DNA of 64,000 nucleotides from Bacteroidaceae bacterium. Its GTDB lineage: Bacteria; Bacteroidota; Bacteroidia; Bacteroidales; Bacteroidaceae. The notes beneath the pieces were generated by a model. That model searched no databases. It worked only from the letters and a program-made list of their open reading frames with translations, and was not told the origin of the DNA. The position numbers were made by a program, and so were the translations under genes. The stretch lies in contig JAFQBB010000020.1 of assembly GCA_017416805.1 (NCBI GenBank), positions 124,001-188,000 on the forward strand, given 5' to 3'. Shown here piece by piece: positions 8,242 through 17,627 of the stretch; the first letter of the stretch is position 1, and every line of letters starts with the position of its first letter.

Positions 8242-8351
8242 GGTATTTTTTTTCTATTATATACAGGTTTGGATGTGATTTTCTTATTGCTTGTATGCTA
8301 TTTTTGTTGTCATTAATACATTCCTATAGTTCTTGAAAGAAAAAAAACAGT

Positions 8352-8359
8352 TATATTTG
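8352..8359 (+). promoter_or_regulatory. -7 box for the rhamnosidase gene
   Basis: TATATTTG matches TAnnTTTG and lies 20 bp before the ATG at 8380. A TTG at 8334-8336 is only 15 bp upstream, shorter than the usual 19-20 bp, so the -33 element is uncertain. Confidence 0.6.
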
Positions 8360-8379
8360 CCACTCCAACTATTACCGTT

Positions 8380-11300
8380 ATGAAGAAAGTATTGAGAATG
8401 CAGGTGGCAAGATTATGGATTACTCTTGCTCTTCTAATATTATGCAATGTGGATATCTATGCCCGCAAGGGAAAGTTGCCGTTGGTTGGTTTGACAGACT
8501 TGCGGATAGAGAACCTGACAAATCCGTTGGGTATTGATGTCGATAAACCACGATTCAGCTGGAAAATTACTTCCAATGAAAAGGGTGTGATGCAGCAGAA
8601 CTATCACATTCTGGTGGCTTCTTCGCTGGAGAAGTTGGCAGAGGGGAAAGGTGATATGTGGGATTCGGGTATTGTGCAGGCGGATTGTTCCATTTGGGTA
8701 CCTTATGGTGGAAAATCCTTAAAGGATAACCAACGGTATTATTGGAAAGTCCGGGTGCATACTACGGTTGGTGAAAGTGCTTGGAGCGAACCTGCTATGT
8801 GGAGTATGGGCTTATTGATTGAGAATCATTGGCGCGGGCGTTGGATAGGCTTGGATAAAGCTATGTCTTGGGAAAGTGAAACCCAATGGAGCCGTTTGGG
8901 CGCACGCTATTTACGTCATGAGTTTGTGACGGGAAAACCAGTGAAACAGGCAACCCTGCATATTTGCGGATTGGGTTTGTATGAAGCTTATATCAATGGT
9001 GCAAAGGTCGGTGATGGTGTGTTGACTCCTGCGCCTACGGATTATAGGAAGACGGTGTTCTACAATACGTATGATGTGACTGCTCTTTTGGCAGATTCGG
9101 CCAATGCTATCGGGGTTATTTTGGGTAATGGACGTTTTTATCATATGCGTCAAGATTATAAACCCTATAAGGCTCCCAATTTCGGCTATCCTAAAGTTAG
9201 GGCAAATCTTATTGTAGAGTATGAGGGAGGAGGACGCCTGGTGGTTGCAACTGATGACCGTACTTGGAAACTGACTGCTGACGGACCAATCCGTTCCAAT
9301 AACGAATATGATGGTGAGGAGTATGATGCTCGCAAAGAATTAGGAGATTGGACCCGACCAGGATACGATGATAGCGCCTGGCAATCTGCACAACGGGTGT
9401 CAATTCCTGATGGAACTTTACGGGCACAAATGATGCCAGCCATGAAGGTGGTGAACAGGATTTCGCCATTGTCAATATCTGCCCATGGAGAAAGGATTAT
9501 TTTGGATATGGGGCAAAACATGTCCGGTTGGTTGCGTATAGGGAATCTACGCGGATATCATGAAGGAGATACTATACGGTTGAGATTTGCTGAGCGTCTT
9601 CAAGAGGATGGAACACTTTATACGGAGAATCTGCGTGATGCCAAGGTAACGGACATATATGTATGTAACGGTGAAGAGAAGGGGAGTTCGTGGGCACCTG
9701 CTTTTGTAACACATGGATTCCGTTATGTAGAGCTGACGGGGATGAGAAATCCTGCAATCGGAGATTTTGTTGGTGAAGTCGTTTCTGATGAGATGACGGT
9801 GACGGGGTCTTTTGAATGCAGTGATACTATGGTGAACCGTATTTATCGTAATGCTTATTGGGGTATTTTGGGAAATTATAAGGGAATGCCTATTGATTGC
9901 CCTCAACGGAATGAAAGGCAACCCTGGTTGGGCGATCGTACCAGAGGGGCTTTGGGAGAAAGCTATGTTTTTGCGAATGAACGGCTGTACAACAAATGGA
10001 TGGATGATATCCGTGAAGCTCAGCGAGAGGATGGTCTTGTTCCTGATGTGGCACCGGCATATTGGAATTATTATACGGGTGATGTTACCTGGCCGGCAGC
10101 TTTCCCTTTCATTTGTGACATGCTGTATGTGCAGTATGGAAACAGAGGACCTATAGAACGCCATTATCAGGCTATGGCGAAATGGACTCTTTTCTTGAAA
10201 AATGAGTATATGAAAAATGGGCTCATAATCAAGGATAAGTATGGTGACTGGTGTGTACCTCCTGAGAAATTGAACTTGGTACATAGTCAGAATCCGACTC
10301 GTAAGACCGATGGAGTGCTCATTGCTTCTGCTTATTATATCCGACAGTTGCAACTGATGGAGAAGTTTGCACGTATGCTTCAGTTGCCTGCAGAAGCTGA
10401 AGGATGGGGACAGATGGAAAAGGCAATGATACAGGCTTTCAACAAACGTTTTCTTGTAGTCAAACCCGGATCCTCTCCGCGTCCTGACCATATACTTTAT
10501 CCTGATAGCATCTATTATGATAACAATACAATTACTGCAAACTTGCTCCCATTAGCTTTTGGTATTGTTCCCAAAGAGTATGAGAATGCAGTCTTTCGTC
10601 ATGTGTTGGCCAAATTGCTTCCCGAACCTAATTGTATTCCAAGCATAGGTTGTGGGGTCATTGGTGTACAGTGGCTTATGACGGAGTTAAGTCGGCGTGG
10701 ACGTGCCGATGTGGCTTTTGCTTTGGCCAAGACAAAACATTATCCCTCATGGGGCTATATGGTTGAGAATGGAGCTACGACCATTTGGGAATTGTGGAAT
10801 GGAGACAAGGCTGATCCATCGATGAATAGCGGAAATCATGTGATGTTGTTGGGCGATCTTGTAACTTGGATGTATGAGTACATAGGTGGAATCAGTCCTG
10901 ATACCAATAGAGGGGAGATGGCTTTCAAGCATATTACGCTTAAACCGGCATTTGATGTGCCCGAACTGAGTTATGCCAAGGTCTCATACGAAACGCCCTA
11001 TGGTATGGTGGCCAGTTCATGGAAGAAGAATCTGGCAGAGTACACATGGGAAGTGACCATACCTTGTAACACGACAGCATCGGTACATTTGCCTGATGGA
11101 ACAGTAGAACAAGTCGGATCGGGTGTGTATCATTTTAATGGGACTTTCGCAAAAAAACATCCAGCCGTGGTGGAAAGCCAGTTCCTTTATGAGGAAGCTT
11201 CTTTCCCTGAATGTCACAGTCCCAGTATCATACAACTGAGAAATGGAGACTTGCTGACCACATATTTCGGAGGAACCAAGGAACGTAATCCTGATGTCTG

Positions 11301-12240
11301 TATCTGGATTAGCAGGAAGGCGAAAGGAGAAACTGAGTGGCAAGTACCACAATTGGTTGCTGATGGAGTGTATTGTGAAGGTGTCCGTTCTGCTTTCAAT
11401 GAAGAAGATATAAAGGGAGGACTTACACGCAAGGCATGTTGGAATCCGGTATTGTTTGAGACACCCGAAGGAGAACTGTTGTTGTTCTATAAGATAGGTT
11501 CCAATGTGGCAGATTGGACAGGGTGGCTTGTCCGTTCGAAAAACAATGGAAAGAGTTGGAGTAAGCCTGAAGCTTTACCCAAGGGCTTTCTTGGACCAAT
11601 AAAAAACAAACCTGTCATTGTGGACAACAAAATAATCTGTCCATCCAGTACGGAAGCAGGCGGGTGGAAATTGCATTTTGAGATTTCCGATGATTGGGGA
11701 AGAACATGGCGTATGGTGGGACCTCTTCAGGCTGAAAAGGCCTTGAGAACACAGTATATTGCTCCTGATGGTCTTTGGGGGGATTCTACGAAATTGGAAC
11801 CGTTGGTTACAATCCAACCAACTATTTTGCAACATTCAGATGGAAAGTTGCAAGCCTTGGCCAGAACACGTAATGGGTTTATGGCAACAACCTATAGTGA
11901 GGATAAAGGGGAAACATGGAGTAAAGTGACCCTGATTAGGAAGCTACCGCAGAATAATTCGGGTATTGATGCTGTAACAGCTGCGGATGGCAGGCATTAC
12001 CTTATATATAATAATTTCTATACTATCCCCTCTACTCCCAAAGGGGTGCGTACGCCATTGGACATTGCTTGCTCTGCAGATGGGAAGGAGTGGAGACATG
12101 TCATTTGTTTGGAAGACAGTCCGGTGAAACAATATTCCTATCCGGCGATTATTCAAGGTGATGATGGCATGTTGCATGTTGTATATACTTGGCGACGTGA
12201 GCGCATCAAGTATGTAAAAATTGATTCGAATCAGTTGTGA
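8380..12240 (+). CDS. GH78 alpha-L-rhamnosidase fused to a BNR/sialidase-like propeller
   Basis: This 1286-residue exported protein (signal peptide about 1-29) has two enzyme-like halves. Residues 30-150 form the N-terminal Fn3-like rhamnosidase domain (VGLTDLRIENLTNPLGID). A jelly-roll domain follows, then the helical GH78 barrel with DCPQRNERQPWLGDRTRGAL near residue 506 and GATTIWELWNG near residue 798, and a C-terminal beta domain to about 920. Residues 930-1286 are a separate BNR/sialidase-type propeller with Asp-box motifs SKNNGKSW, SDDWGRTW and SEDKGETW. GH78 releases terminal alpha-L-rhamnose; the propeller may cut or bind the next sugar. The adjacent mannonate dehydratase points to uronic-acid-linked rhamnose, but this is inference. 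No SusC/SusD pair is beside it. Confidence 0.85.
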   Translation: MKKVLRMQVARLWITLALLILCNVDIYARKGKLPLVGLTDLRIENLTNPLGIDVDKPRFSWKITSNEKGVMQQNYHILVASSLEKLAEGKGDMWDSGIVQADCSIWVPYGGKSLKDNQRYYWKVRVHTTVGESAWSEPAMWSMGLLIENHWRGRWIGLDKAMSWESETQWSRLGARYLRHEFVTGKPVKQATLHICGLGLYEAYINGAKVGDGVLTPAPTDYRKTVFYNTYDVTALLADSANAIGVILGNGRFYHMRQDYKPYKAPNFGYPKVRANLIVEYEGGGRLVVATDDRTWKLTADGPIRSNNEYDGEEYDARKELGDWTRPGYDDSAWQSAQRVSIPDGTLRAQMMPAMKVVNRISPLSISAHGERIILDMGQNMSGWLRIGNLRGYHEGDTIRLRFAERLQEDGTLYTENLRDAKVTDIYVCNGEEKGSSWAPAFVTHGFRYVELTGMRNPAIGDFVGEVVSDEMTVTGSFECSDTMVNRIYRNAYWGILGNYKGMPIDCPQRNERQPWLGDRTRGALGESYVFANERLYNKWMDDIREAQREDGLVPDVAPAYWNYYTGDVTWPAAFPFICDMLYVQYGNRGPIERHYQAMAKWTLFLKNEYMKNGLIIKDKYGDWCVPPEKLNLVHSQNPTRKTDGVLIASAYYIRQLQLMEKFARMLQLPAEAEGWGQMEKAMIQAFNKRFLVVKPGSSPRPDHILYPDSIYYDNNTITANLLPLAFGIVPKEYENAVFRHVLAKLLPEPNCIPSIGCGVIGVQWLMTELSRRGRADVAFALAKTKHYPSWGYMVENGATTIWELWNGDKADPSMNSGNHVMLLGDLVTWMYEYIGGISPDTNRGEMAFKHITLKPAFDVPELSYAKVSYETPYGMVASSWKKNLAEYTWEVTIPCNTTASVHLPDGTVEQVGSGVYHFNGTFAKKHPAVVESQFLYEEASFPECHSPSIIQLRNGDLLTTYFGGTKERNPDVCIWISRKAKGETEWQVPQLVADGVYCEGVRSAFNEEDIKGGLTRKACWNPVLFETPEGELLLFYKIGSNVADWTGWLVRSKNNGKSWSKPEALPKGFLGPIKNKPVIVDNKIICPSSTEAGGWKLHFEISDDWGRTWRMVGPLQAEKALRTQYIAPDGLWGDSTKLEPLVTIQPTILQHSDGKLQALARTRNGFMATTYSEDKGETWSKVTLIRKLPQNNSGIDAVTAADGRHYLIYNNFYTIPSTPKGVRTPLDIACSADGKEWRHVICLEDSPVKQYSYPAIIQGDDGMLHVVYTWRRERIKYVKIDSNQL

Positions 12241-12299
12241 TTAGATTACTCTGTAATATTGGATGATTGAAGATTTTGGCTATATTTGGGGTAAATGAA

Positions 12300-12340
12300 A
12301 TTCGACCGTTGTTTCAATTTAGGTTAAACAACGGTCGAAT
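12300..12340. terminator. Bidirectional terminator between rhamnosidase and uxuA
   Basis: A 15-bp perfect stem (12300-12314 with 12326-12340, containing TTCGACCGTTG) has an 11-nt loop, is followed by ATTTTAAC and is preceded by an A-rich stretch. It separates convergent genes. Confidence 0.85.
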
Positions 12341-12391
12341 ATTTTAACACCTATTCTTTGGCGTGTCTCCGCATTTAAAAGAGCAAATGAG

Positions 12392-13567
12392 TTATAGATT
12401 TTCTAATTGGCGAACAGTTGCCATGATTCCATCTACTTTTCCGAGTGCCAACATTCGGCCGTGGAAAGAATATCCGGCATTATAACCCTTATCTTCATCG
12501 CCCAGCATGGTAGGACCATGATCCACGCGCATAGGAAGATTGGGGTTTTCTCGTTCGAAGATACGGACCAATTCTATTACGTTTGCCCGGCCTCCCAAAT
12601 GGTCTGCTTCTTGGAAATAACTGTTGTCGGGAGCAACTTCTGTACTGCGTAGATGGACAAAGTGTGTGCGTGAAGCAAATTCGCGTGCCAATGCAGGTAC
12701 ATCATTCTGCAAACCAGCACTGAGTGATCCGGCACAGAAGGTTAGCCCGTTGTGTGGATTGTCAACGGCATTAAGGAACCAACGGATGTCTTCCGCACAA
12801 GTGACGATACGTGGAAGACCAAGAATTTGCATAGGAGGATCATCAGGATGTACGCACATGTTGATGCCATATTCATCGCACACAGGCATGATGGCAGCGA
12901 GGAAATAGCGCATGTTCTCGCGTAGGGTATCTTTGTCTATTCCCTGATATAAGGCCAATAATTTGCGGAACAGTACTACGGGTTCGCGGTCATTTTCTGT
13001 GATATTGCCATTGACGAATCCTTGTGTCTTAACAATGATTGTGTCAATCAGCTTGGCATCATCTTCTGGTGTCATCTGTTTGGCCATTTCCTCTACGGCT
13101 GCCAATTCTGTTTCGGTATAGTCCTTTTCGGCTCCTTCGCGTTGCAGGATACGGCAATCAAAGTAGGCAAATGTCTTGCGGTCGAAATAGAGCGAAGTGG
13201 TGCCATTGGGGTAGGGATGTGCCAAATCTGTACGTGCCCAATCAAGCACAGGCATGAAATTGTAGCAAATGGTTTTCACTCCGGCTTTTCCCAAATTCGC
13301 CAAACTGACCTTATAGTTCTCAATCAGCTGTTCGCGTTCTGGACCGGCATATTTGATTGCTTCACAAACAGGCAAACTTTCAACAACAGACCAGCGAAGT
13401 CCGTATGACTCGATATATTGCTTTAAATCAAGAATGGCTTCTAAGGGCCATATTTCACCGTTGGGAATCTCGTGTAGAGCTGTGACTATACCCTCTACGC
13501 CTATTTGGCGTAGCATAGAAAGAGTGATTTTGTCCTTCTTTCCGAACCATCTCCAAGTTTTCTCCAT
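12392..13567 (-). CDS. uxuA: Mannonate dehydratase
   Basis: This 391-residue enzyme dehydrates D-mannonate to 2-keto-3-deoxygluconate in glucuronate catabolism (EC 4.2.1.8). It is recognised by MEKTWRWFGKKDKITL at the start, LHEIPNGEIWP near residue 37, MPVLDWARTDL near residue 104, NMCVHPDDPP near residue 235 (metal ligands) and a C-terminal MRVDHGPTMLGD. Length and order of motifs are normal. It is a lone gene with its own promoter, convergent with the rhamnosidase and divergent from the AraC-type regulator, which suggests a small uronate/rhamnose locus under that regulator. Confidence 0.95.
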   Translation of the reverse strand: MEKTWRWFGKKDKITLSMLRQIGVEGIVTALHEIPNGEIWPLEAILDLKQYIESYGLRWSVVESLPVCEAIKYAGPEREQLIENYKVSLANLGKAGVKTICYNFMPVLDWARTDLAHPYPNGTTSLYFDRKTFAYFDCRILQREGAEKDYTETELAAVEEMAKQMTPEDDAKLIDTIIVKTQGFVNGNITENDREPVVLFRKLLALYQGIDKDTLRENMRYFLAAIMPVCDEYGINMCVHPDDPPMQILGLPRIVTCAEDIRWFLNAVDNPHNGLTFCAGSLSAGLQNDVPALAREFASRTHFVHLRSTEVAPDNSYFQEADHLGGRANVIELVRIFERENPNLPMRVDHGPTMLGDEDKGYNAGYSFHGRMLALGKVDGIMATVRQLENL

Positions 13568-13611
13568 AATTTTGTAGTTAATTTAGAATTCTGTATTTAT
13601 TTATTCGAGAG

Positions 13612-13619
13612 CAAAGATA
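13612..13619 (-). promoter_or_regulatory. -7 box for uxuA
   Basis: The minus strand reads TATCTTTG, 45 bp upstream of the uxuA start codon, in the intergenic region shared with the divergent regulator. Confidence 0.7.
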
Positions 13620-13768
13620 GTAGTTTTATTGTTCGTGAACAAGTCATTTTTTTGTTTTTTTTATGGATAAATTATCGTTTCTCATAGAATTACATGGTAA
13701 AAACTTGAAGTTCTTTGCTTATTTCTCTTTTTTTAGTTTTCTTTGTAGTCCAAAACTTTGAGAAGACT

Positions 13769-16700
13769 ATGGGAAAGAAAACTGCTATAAGCATATTTTT
13801 AATGTTATTCACTATTGTTGGGCAAGCAAAAGACTATATGTTCAAACATATAGAGGCTCCTGAGGGTTTGTCGAACAGTCAGATAAATACAATATTCAAG
13901 GATTCGCGTGGGTTCATGTGGTTTGGTACCTCTTCGGGCTTGAACCGTTATGATGGATGCAGGATTAAGGTGTATCGTAGTGTGCAGCAAGAGGCGACCA
14001 CATTACCAGACAGTTATGTTCGTTATATATGTGAGGATAGTAATGGGAAATTGTGGATTGAGACTTCTGTAGGTTATACACTGTATGATCCCGAAACAGA
14101 TTGTTTTGAGCGTGATATTCGTTCGGTGGTTTTCAAATATGGGTTAGCTGATAAGCCGGATAAGGTCTTTGTGGACAGTCAAGGGGATTTATGGTTTTAT
14201 GTAGCAGGAAAAGGATTTTATTGGTACAGTATGGCCCATAAAATTCTATATCCATTTGAATTTGGTGAGAAAACAGGCATGTTGCCACCAGGAGATATAA
14301 CCTGTATAACGGAAAGTAAGGAAGGAACTTTGTTGGTTTATAATACGGGACTACTGGTTTGCTTGAGTGGGGATGCACGCAGGATTGTATGGATGAATGA
14401 TTATATACCTGTTACGATAGGTGGAAAACGGAGTTATACCTATTCGGCGTTTGTTGACAAGAATGAGAATGTATGGGTGTATAATAATATTTCTGGGGTA
14501 CGTGTTTTTAATAAGGCACAAAACAAATGGGTGACCTCTTTGGAGATGCTGATTGGGCAATGGGGAATCCCCTCTTTCCCAGAAGTCAATAATGGAGTTG
14601 TTGGTATAGGACAAGATGGACAAGGGGTAATATGGATTGCTACCCGTCATCATGGATTGATGATTGTTGATCCGGTTAAGAAAACCCTTGTTTGGGAAAA
14701 GGCTGATAAAAATGACAAGCGGGCTTTGAAGCATAACTCCATGAAGACCTTGTATGTATCGCCTGAAAAGGATGTGGTATGGATTGGTGCCGCAAAAAGC
14801 GGATTGGCATATTATGCAGAGAGTATGTTTAAGTTCCACACGGATGTCACGGTGGATGTGACAGCTGTCTCACCAAATGGAGCTGAAGAGTATTGGTTGG
14901 GAACTTCTATGCATGGAATTATGGGGTACAATCCTCGAACGGGCGAATCATATCCTTATAGTAAAGGTGGCGATACGGACTTGTCTGGCCATGAGATTTC
15001 CGCATTGTTGACAGCTCGTGATGGTTCGTTGTGGGCTGCAACAAATAAGGGGGTGTTGTTTCATCTTCAGGGAAATCAGTGTCAAAGATATCAGGTTACG
15101 TCAGAAGATGGAACATCGAGTAGAACGACATATGTTATTGCAGATTTGTTAGAAGATGTACATGGGCATATATGGATTGCAACATTGGGGGTAGGCGTAC
15201 AGCGTCTGGACGTAAAGAGTGGAACCTTTGTCAGATATACCAAAGCGGACAATTATATGCCATCGGACAAAGTGAATTCCCTTTCGATTACACGTGATGG
15301 AAATTCGCTCCTGATGGGAACTGTAGATGGTGTGGCTCTTTTAGATTTTGACAAGAATACAATAACATCGTATAGTGGAACGCAAAGTGGAAATAATCTC
15401 TACACAAGTTCGTACGTAAATGATGTGGTTGAAGATAAGCGGGGCTTGTGGTGGATTGCTACCCGAGATGGAATAAATATTTATGATACGCAGAGGGATA
15501 GACTGGATGTTATAGGGGCAACCGAAGGACTTCACAATGCAGTAGTGTTAGGTGTTGTATGTAGCGGTGAAGAGTCGGTGTGGGCTACTACAGCAGGAGG
15601 TATCTGCAATGTTGTCGTGGATAAGGATGAAACGGGGATGAATTATTTGTATCGTGTATATACCTACGGCGAACAAGACGGGTTGCAAGGATATGAATTC
15701 AATCAACGCTCTATTATGGTGAGACCGAATGGAGAAGTTGCAATGGGGGGGACTCATGGAGTTAATGTTTTTCGTCCGGATGAGATTGAATATAATAAGA
15801 AGAGACCTAAAGTCCTGTTCTCCGGATTGTATATGAATGGTAGGGAAATGGAAGTTGGGGAAGAGGTTGATGGAGTAGTGGTCATGCCTAAAGCTCTTGG
15901 ACATGGCAGGCAGATAGAACTCAAGAAAGACCATCCGGCTTTAACTGTCATGTTTGGTACAGATGATTATGGAATGCCTGAGAGAACCCGGTTCAGCTAT
16001 AAACTTGAGGGGCTTCGGGATGAGTGGATTGATTGTCATCCTCTGCGTAGCGGTATAACCTTTACCAAACTCCCTCCAGGAAAATATCAACTGAAAGTGA
16101 AGGCTATAGGTGGTGATGGATATGGTAATAATGAGGTAGTAGGTTTGAGTATTGTTGTTAGAGAGCCTTTTTGGATTTCTTTTTGGGCGAAACTCCTGTA
16201 TGTGCTTTTGGCTATAGTGTTAGTAGCTTTGGCAATAAAGGTCTGGTTGCAGCATGAACGTCGTCGAATCAGAAAAGAGTTAGAATTGGAAAAAGAGAGT
16301 TTGCAATCCGGCTGTCCTATAGTTGAGCAGGAGAATGCAACCAATGAATTGCCTGTATCTGTATCTACGGGTGAATTGCAAACTACTGATATGGAGGTGC
16401 TGCCACGAGTTGTTGTTGTAGATGAGAATCCTGAATATCGGCAATATATTTGTGATTGTCTTTCGGGGGTATATGAAACTGAGGCTATCGATGATGCAGA
16501 TATGGCATGGGAGATTATTGGAGAGACGCGGCCGGATTTGGTGGTGTTGAGTGTGTCGTCCATCGATTCGGAGGTCTATTTCTTGAGCCATAGAATGAAA
16601 GCTGATAGTGAAAAGACTACTATCCCTCTCGTATTGCTGATTTCCAGTCAGATGAAAGATGAATTGGAGGCTGTTGATGCTGATGATGTATGTTTGGTAA

Positions 16701-17137
16701 AACCAATAACACGAGAGCTGTTGCAGAAACGGTTGCGTATGCTGTTGGCGGGAGAGGTATCTGATGAAATGGAAAAAGAGGAAGCTGTATCCGTTCCTTT
16801 GACTGCAGACCAACAACTGTTGGCTAATGCTACCAGCTATGTCGAGGAGAACATTTCGCGTCCGGATTTGTCGGTTGAAGAAATGGCACGCCATATAGGG
16901 ATGAGTCGTGCACATTTGTACAAACGGTTAATGGCTGTAAGTGGTAGGACACCTGTAGAGTTCATTCGTGATATACGCCTTAAACGGGCTGCTGAATTGT
17001 TGAAGGATTCCCGATTCAATGTGTCTGAAGTGGCCTATCAGGTGGGCTTTAATCACCCTAAGTATTTCTCTAAGTATTTTTCTGAGGTCTATGGAGTACT
17101 TCCTTCTGTTTATCAAGGGAAAGGCAGAAAAGGATAG
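13769..17137 (+). CDS. Kinase-less hybrid-sensor-like regulator: propeller, Y_Y_Y, TM, pseudo-receiver, AraC HTH
   Basis: This regulator of about 1122 residues follows the Bacteroides hybrid two-component plan but lacks its kinase. A signal peptide (MGKKTAISIFLML) leads into two propellers of Reg_prop repeats (GLSNSQINTIFKDSRGFMWFG and many like it), a Y_Y_Y domain, and one transmembrane helix (LLYVLLAIVLVALAIKVW) encoded near 16190-16245. Only about 50 linker residues separate the helix from a receiver-like domain (RVVVVDENPEYR). No HisKA H-box or ATPase N/G boxes are present. In the receiver the expected phospho-acceptor is replaced: PDLVVLSVSS has Ser where the family has Asp, although the Lys of VKPI remains. 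An AraC HTH ends the protein. I chose the ATG at 13769 for its signal peptide; 13715 is an alternative. It likely senses a sugar in the periplasm and acts without phosphotransfer. Confidence 0.85.
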   Translation: MGKKTAISIFLMLFTIVGQAKDYMFKHIEAPEGLSNSQINTIFKDSRGFMWFGTSSGLNRYDGCRIKVYRSVQQEATTLPDSYVRYICEDSNGKLWIETSVGYTLYDPETDCFERDIRSVVFKYGLADKPDKVFVDSQGDLWFYVAGKGFYWYSMAHKILYPFEFGEKTGMLPPGDITCITESKEGTLLVYNTGLLVCLSGDARRIVWMNDYIPVTIGGKRSYTYSAFVDKNENVWVYNNISGVRVFNKAQNKWVTSLEMLIGQWGIPSFPEVNNGVVGIGQDGQGVIWIATRHHGLMIVDPVKKTLVWEKADKNDKRALKHNSMKTLYVSPEKDVVWIGAAKSGLAYYAESMFKFHTDVTVDVTAVSPNGAEEYWLGTSMHGIMGYNPRTGESYPYSKGGDTDLSGHEISALLTARDGSLWAATNKGVLFHLQGNQCQRYQVTSEDGTSSRTTYVIADLLEDVHGHIWIATLGVGVQRLDVKSGTFVRYTKADNYMPSDKVNSLSITRDGNSLLMGTVDGVALLDFDKNTITSYSGTQSGNNLYTSSYVNDVVEDKRGLWWIATRDGINIYDTQRDRLDVIGATEGLHNAVVLGVVCSGEESVWATTAGGICNVVVDKDETGMNYLYRVYTYGEQDGLQGYEFNQRSIMVRPNGEVAMGGTHGVNVFRPDEIEYNKKRPKVLFSGLYMNGREMEVGEEVDGVVVMPKALGHGRQIELKKDHPALTVMFGTDDYGMPERTRFSYKLEGLRDEWIDCHPLRSGITFTKLPPGKYQLKVKAIGGDGYGNNEVVGLSIVVREPFWISFWAKLLYVLLAIVLVALAIKVWLQHERRRIRKELELEKESLQSGCPIVEQENATNELPVSVSTGELQTTDMEVLPRVVVVDENPEYRQYICDCLSGVYETEAIDDADMAWEIIGETRPDLVVLSVSSIDSEVYFLSHRMKADSEKTTIPLVLLISSQMKDELEAVDADDVCLVKPITRELLQKRLRMLLAGEVSDEMEKEEAVSVPLTADQQLLANATSYVEENISRPDLSVEEMARHIGMSRAHLYKRLMAVSGRTPVEFIRDIRLKRAAELLKDSRFNVSEVAYQVGFNHPKYFSKYFSEVYGVLPSVYQGKGRKG

Positions 17138-17193
17138 ATTGGGCGGATTTCTGATTTGTTGGATACCAATAGTTAAAATTAGGGGAAAAATAA

Positions 17194-17271
17194 GAACATA
17201 TGTTCAAATGGCCACGAACATATGTTCGTTGGCACTTGGACATATGTTCATTGGCACTTGAACATATGTTC
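17194..17271. repeat. Palindrome array, 4 x GAACATATGTTC, period 22
   Basis: Copies start at 17194, 17216, 17238 (GGACATATGTTC) and 17260, exactly 22 bp apart. Spacers 2 and 3 share TTGGCACTT. The array sits in the 490-bp gap after the regulator. The rest of that gap holds a C7 tract (17337-17343), an AT-rich stretch and the G9 promoter region. Confidence 0.95.
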
Positions 17272-17521
17272 ATTTTTCAGGTCTGTTTTCTACATTTTTT
17301 TTATTGGTGTCTGGTAAAAACTTCAGAGATTTCTCTACCCCCCCTCCGCCTAAAGGCTCGTCCCCCTACTAAGGGGACAGTTGGATACTCTTGCTTGCAT
17401 ACATACCAATAAAAGTTTTGCTATCATTGACATATATGCAAGCAATAGTATTGAGAAGTGTGGTGGTAAAGGCATATAAATTAGGTGAACTTTTTAATTA
17501 ATTAACAACTATTAACCTTAT

Positions 17522-17556
17522 GGGGGGGGGTAATTTTGCATTTCTTAGTAAATTTG
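17522..17556 (+). promoter_or_regulatory. Candidate promoter with G9 tract ahead of the small-protein/LRR unit
   Basis: Nine consecutive G (17522-17530) directly abut TAATTTTG (17531-17538), a TAnnTTTG box. A second box, TAAATTTG, is at 17549-17556. The G tract would lie inside the -33/-7 spacer, so slippage could change promoter strength. No convincing -33 TTG is visible at the right distance. Confidence 0.5.
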
Positions 17557-17627
17557 GCGCAAAATTTAGTTGCTTGATAAATCTTGAACGAGAAAGTTAT
17601 TACGGAAACTTATAACAATCAATACTG

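Noticed and set aside
13715-13768. Upstream ATG of the AraC-type regulator as the start
   Set aside because: The ATG at 13769 gives a typical signal peptide by itself, and the extra 18 residues add a second hydrophobic run; kept only as an alternative.
8380-17137. Complete polysaccharide utilisation locus
   Set aside because: There is no SusC/SusD pair and only one glycosidase, so it is at most a small regulon.
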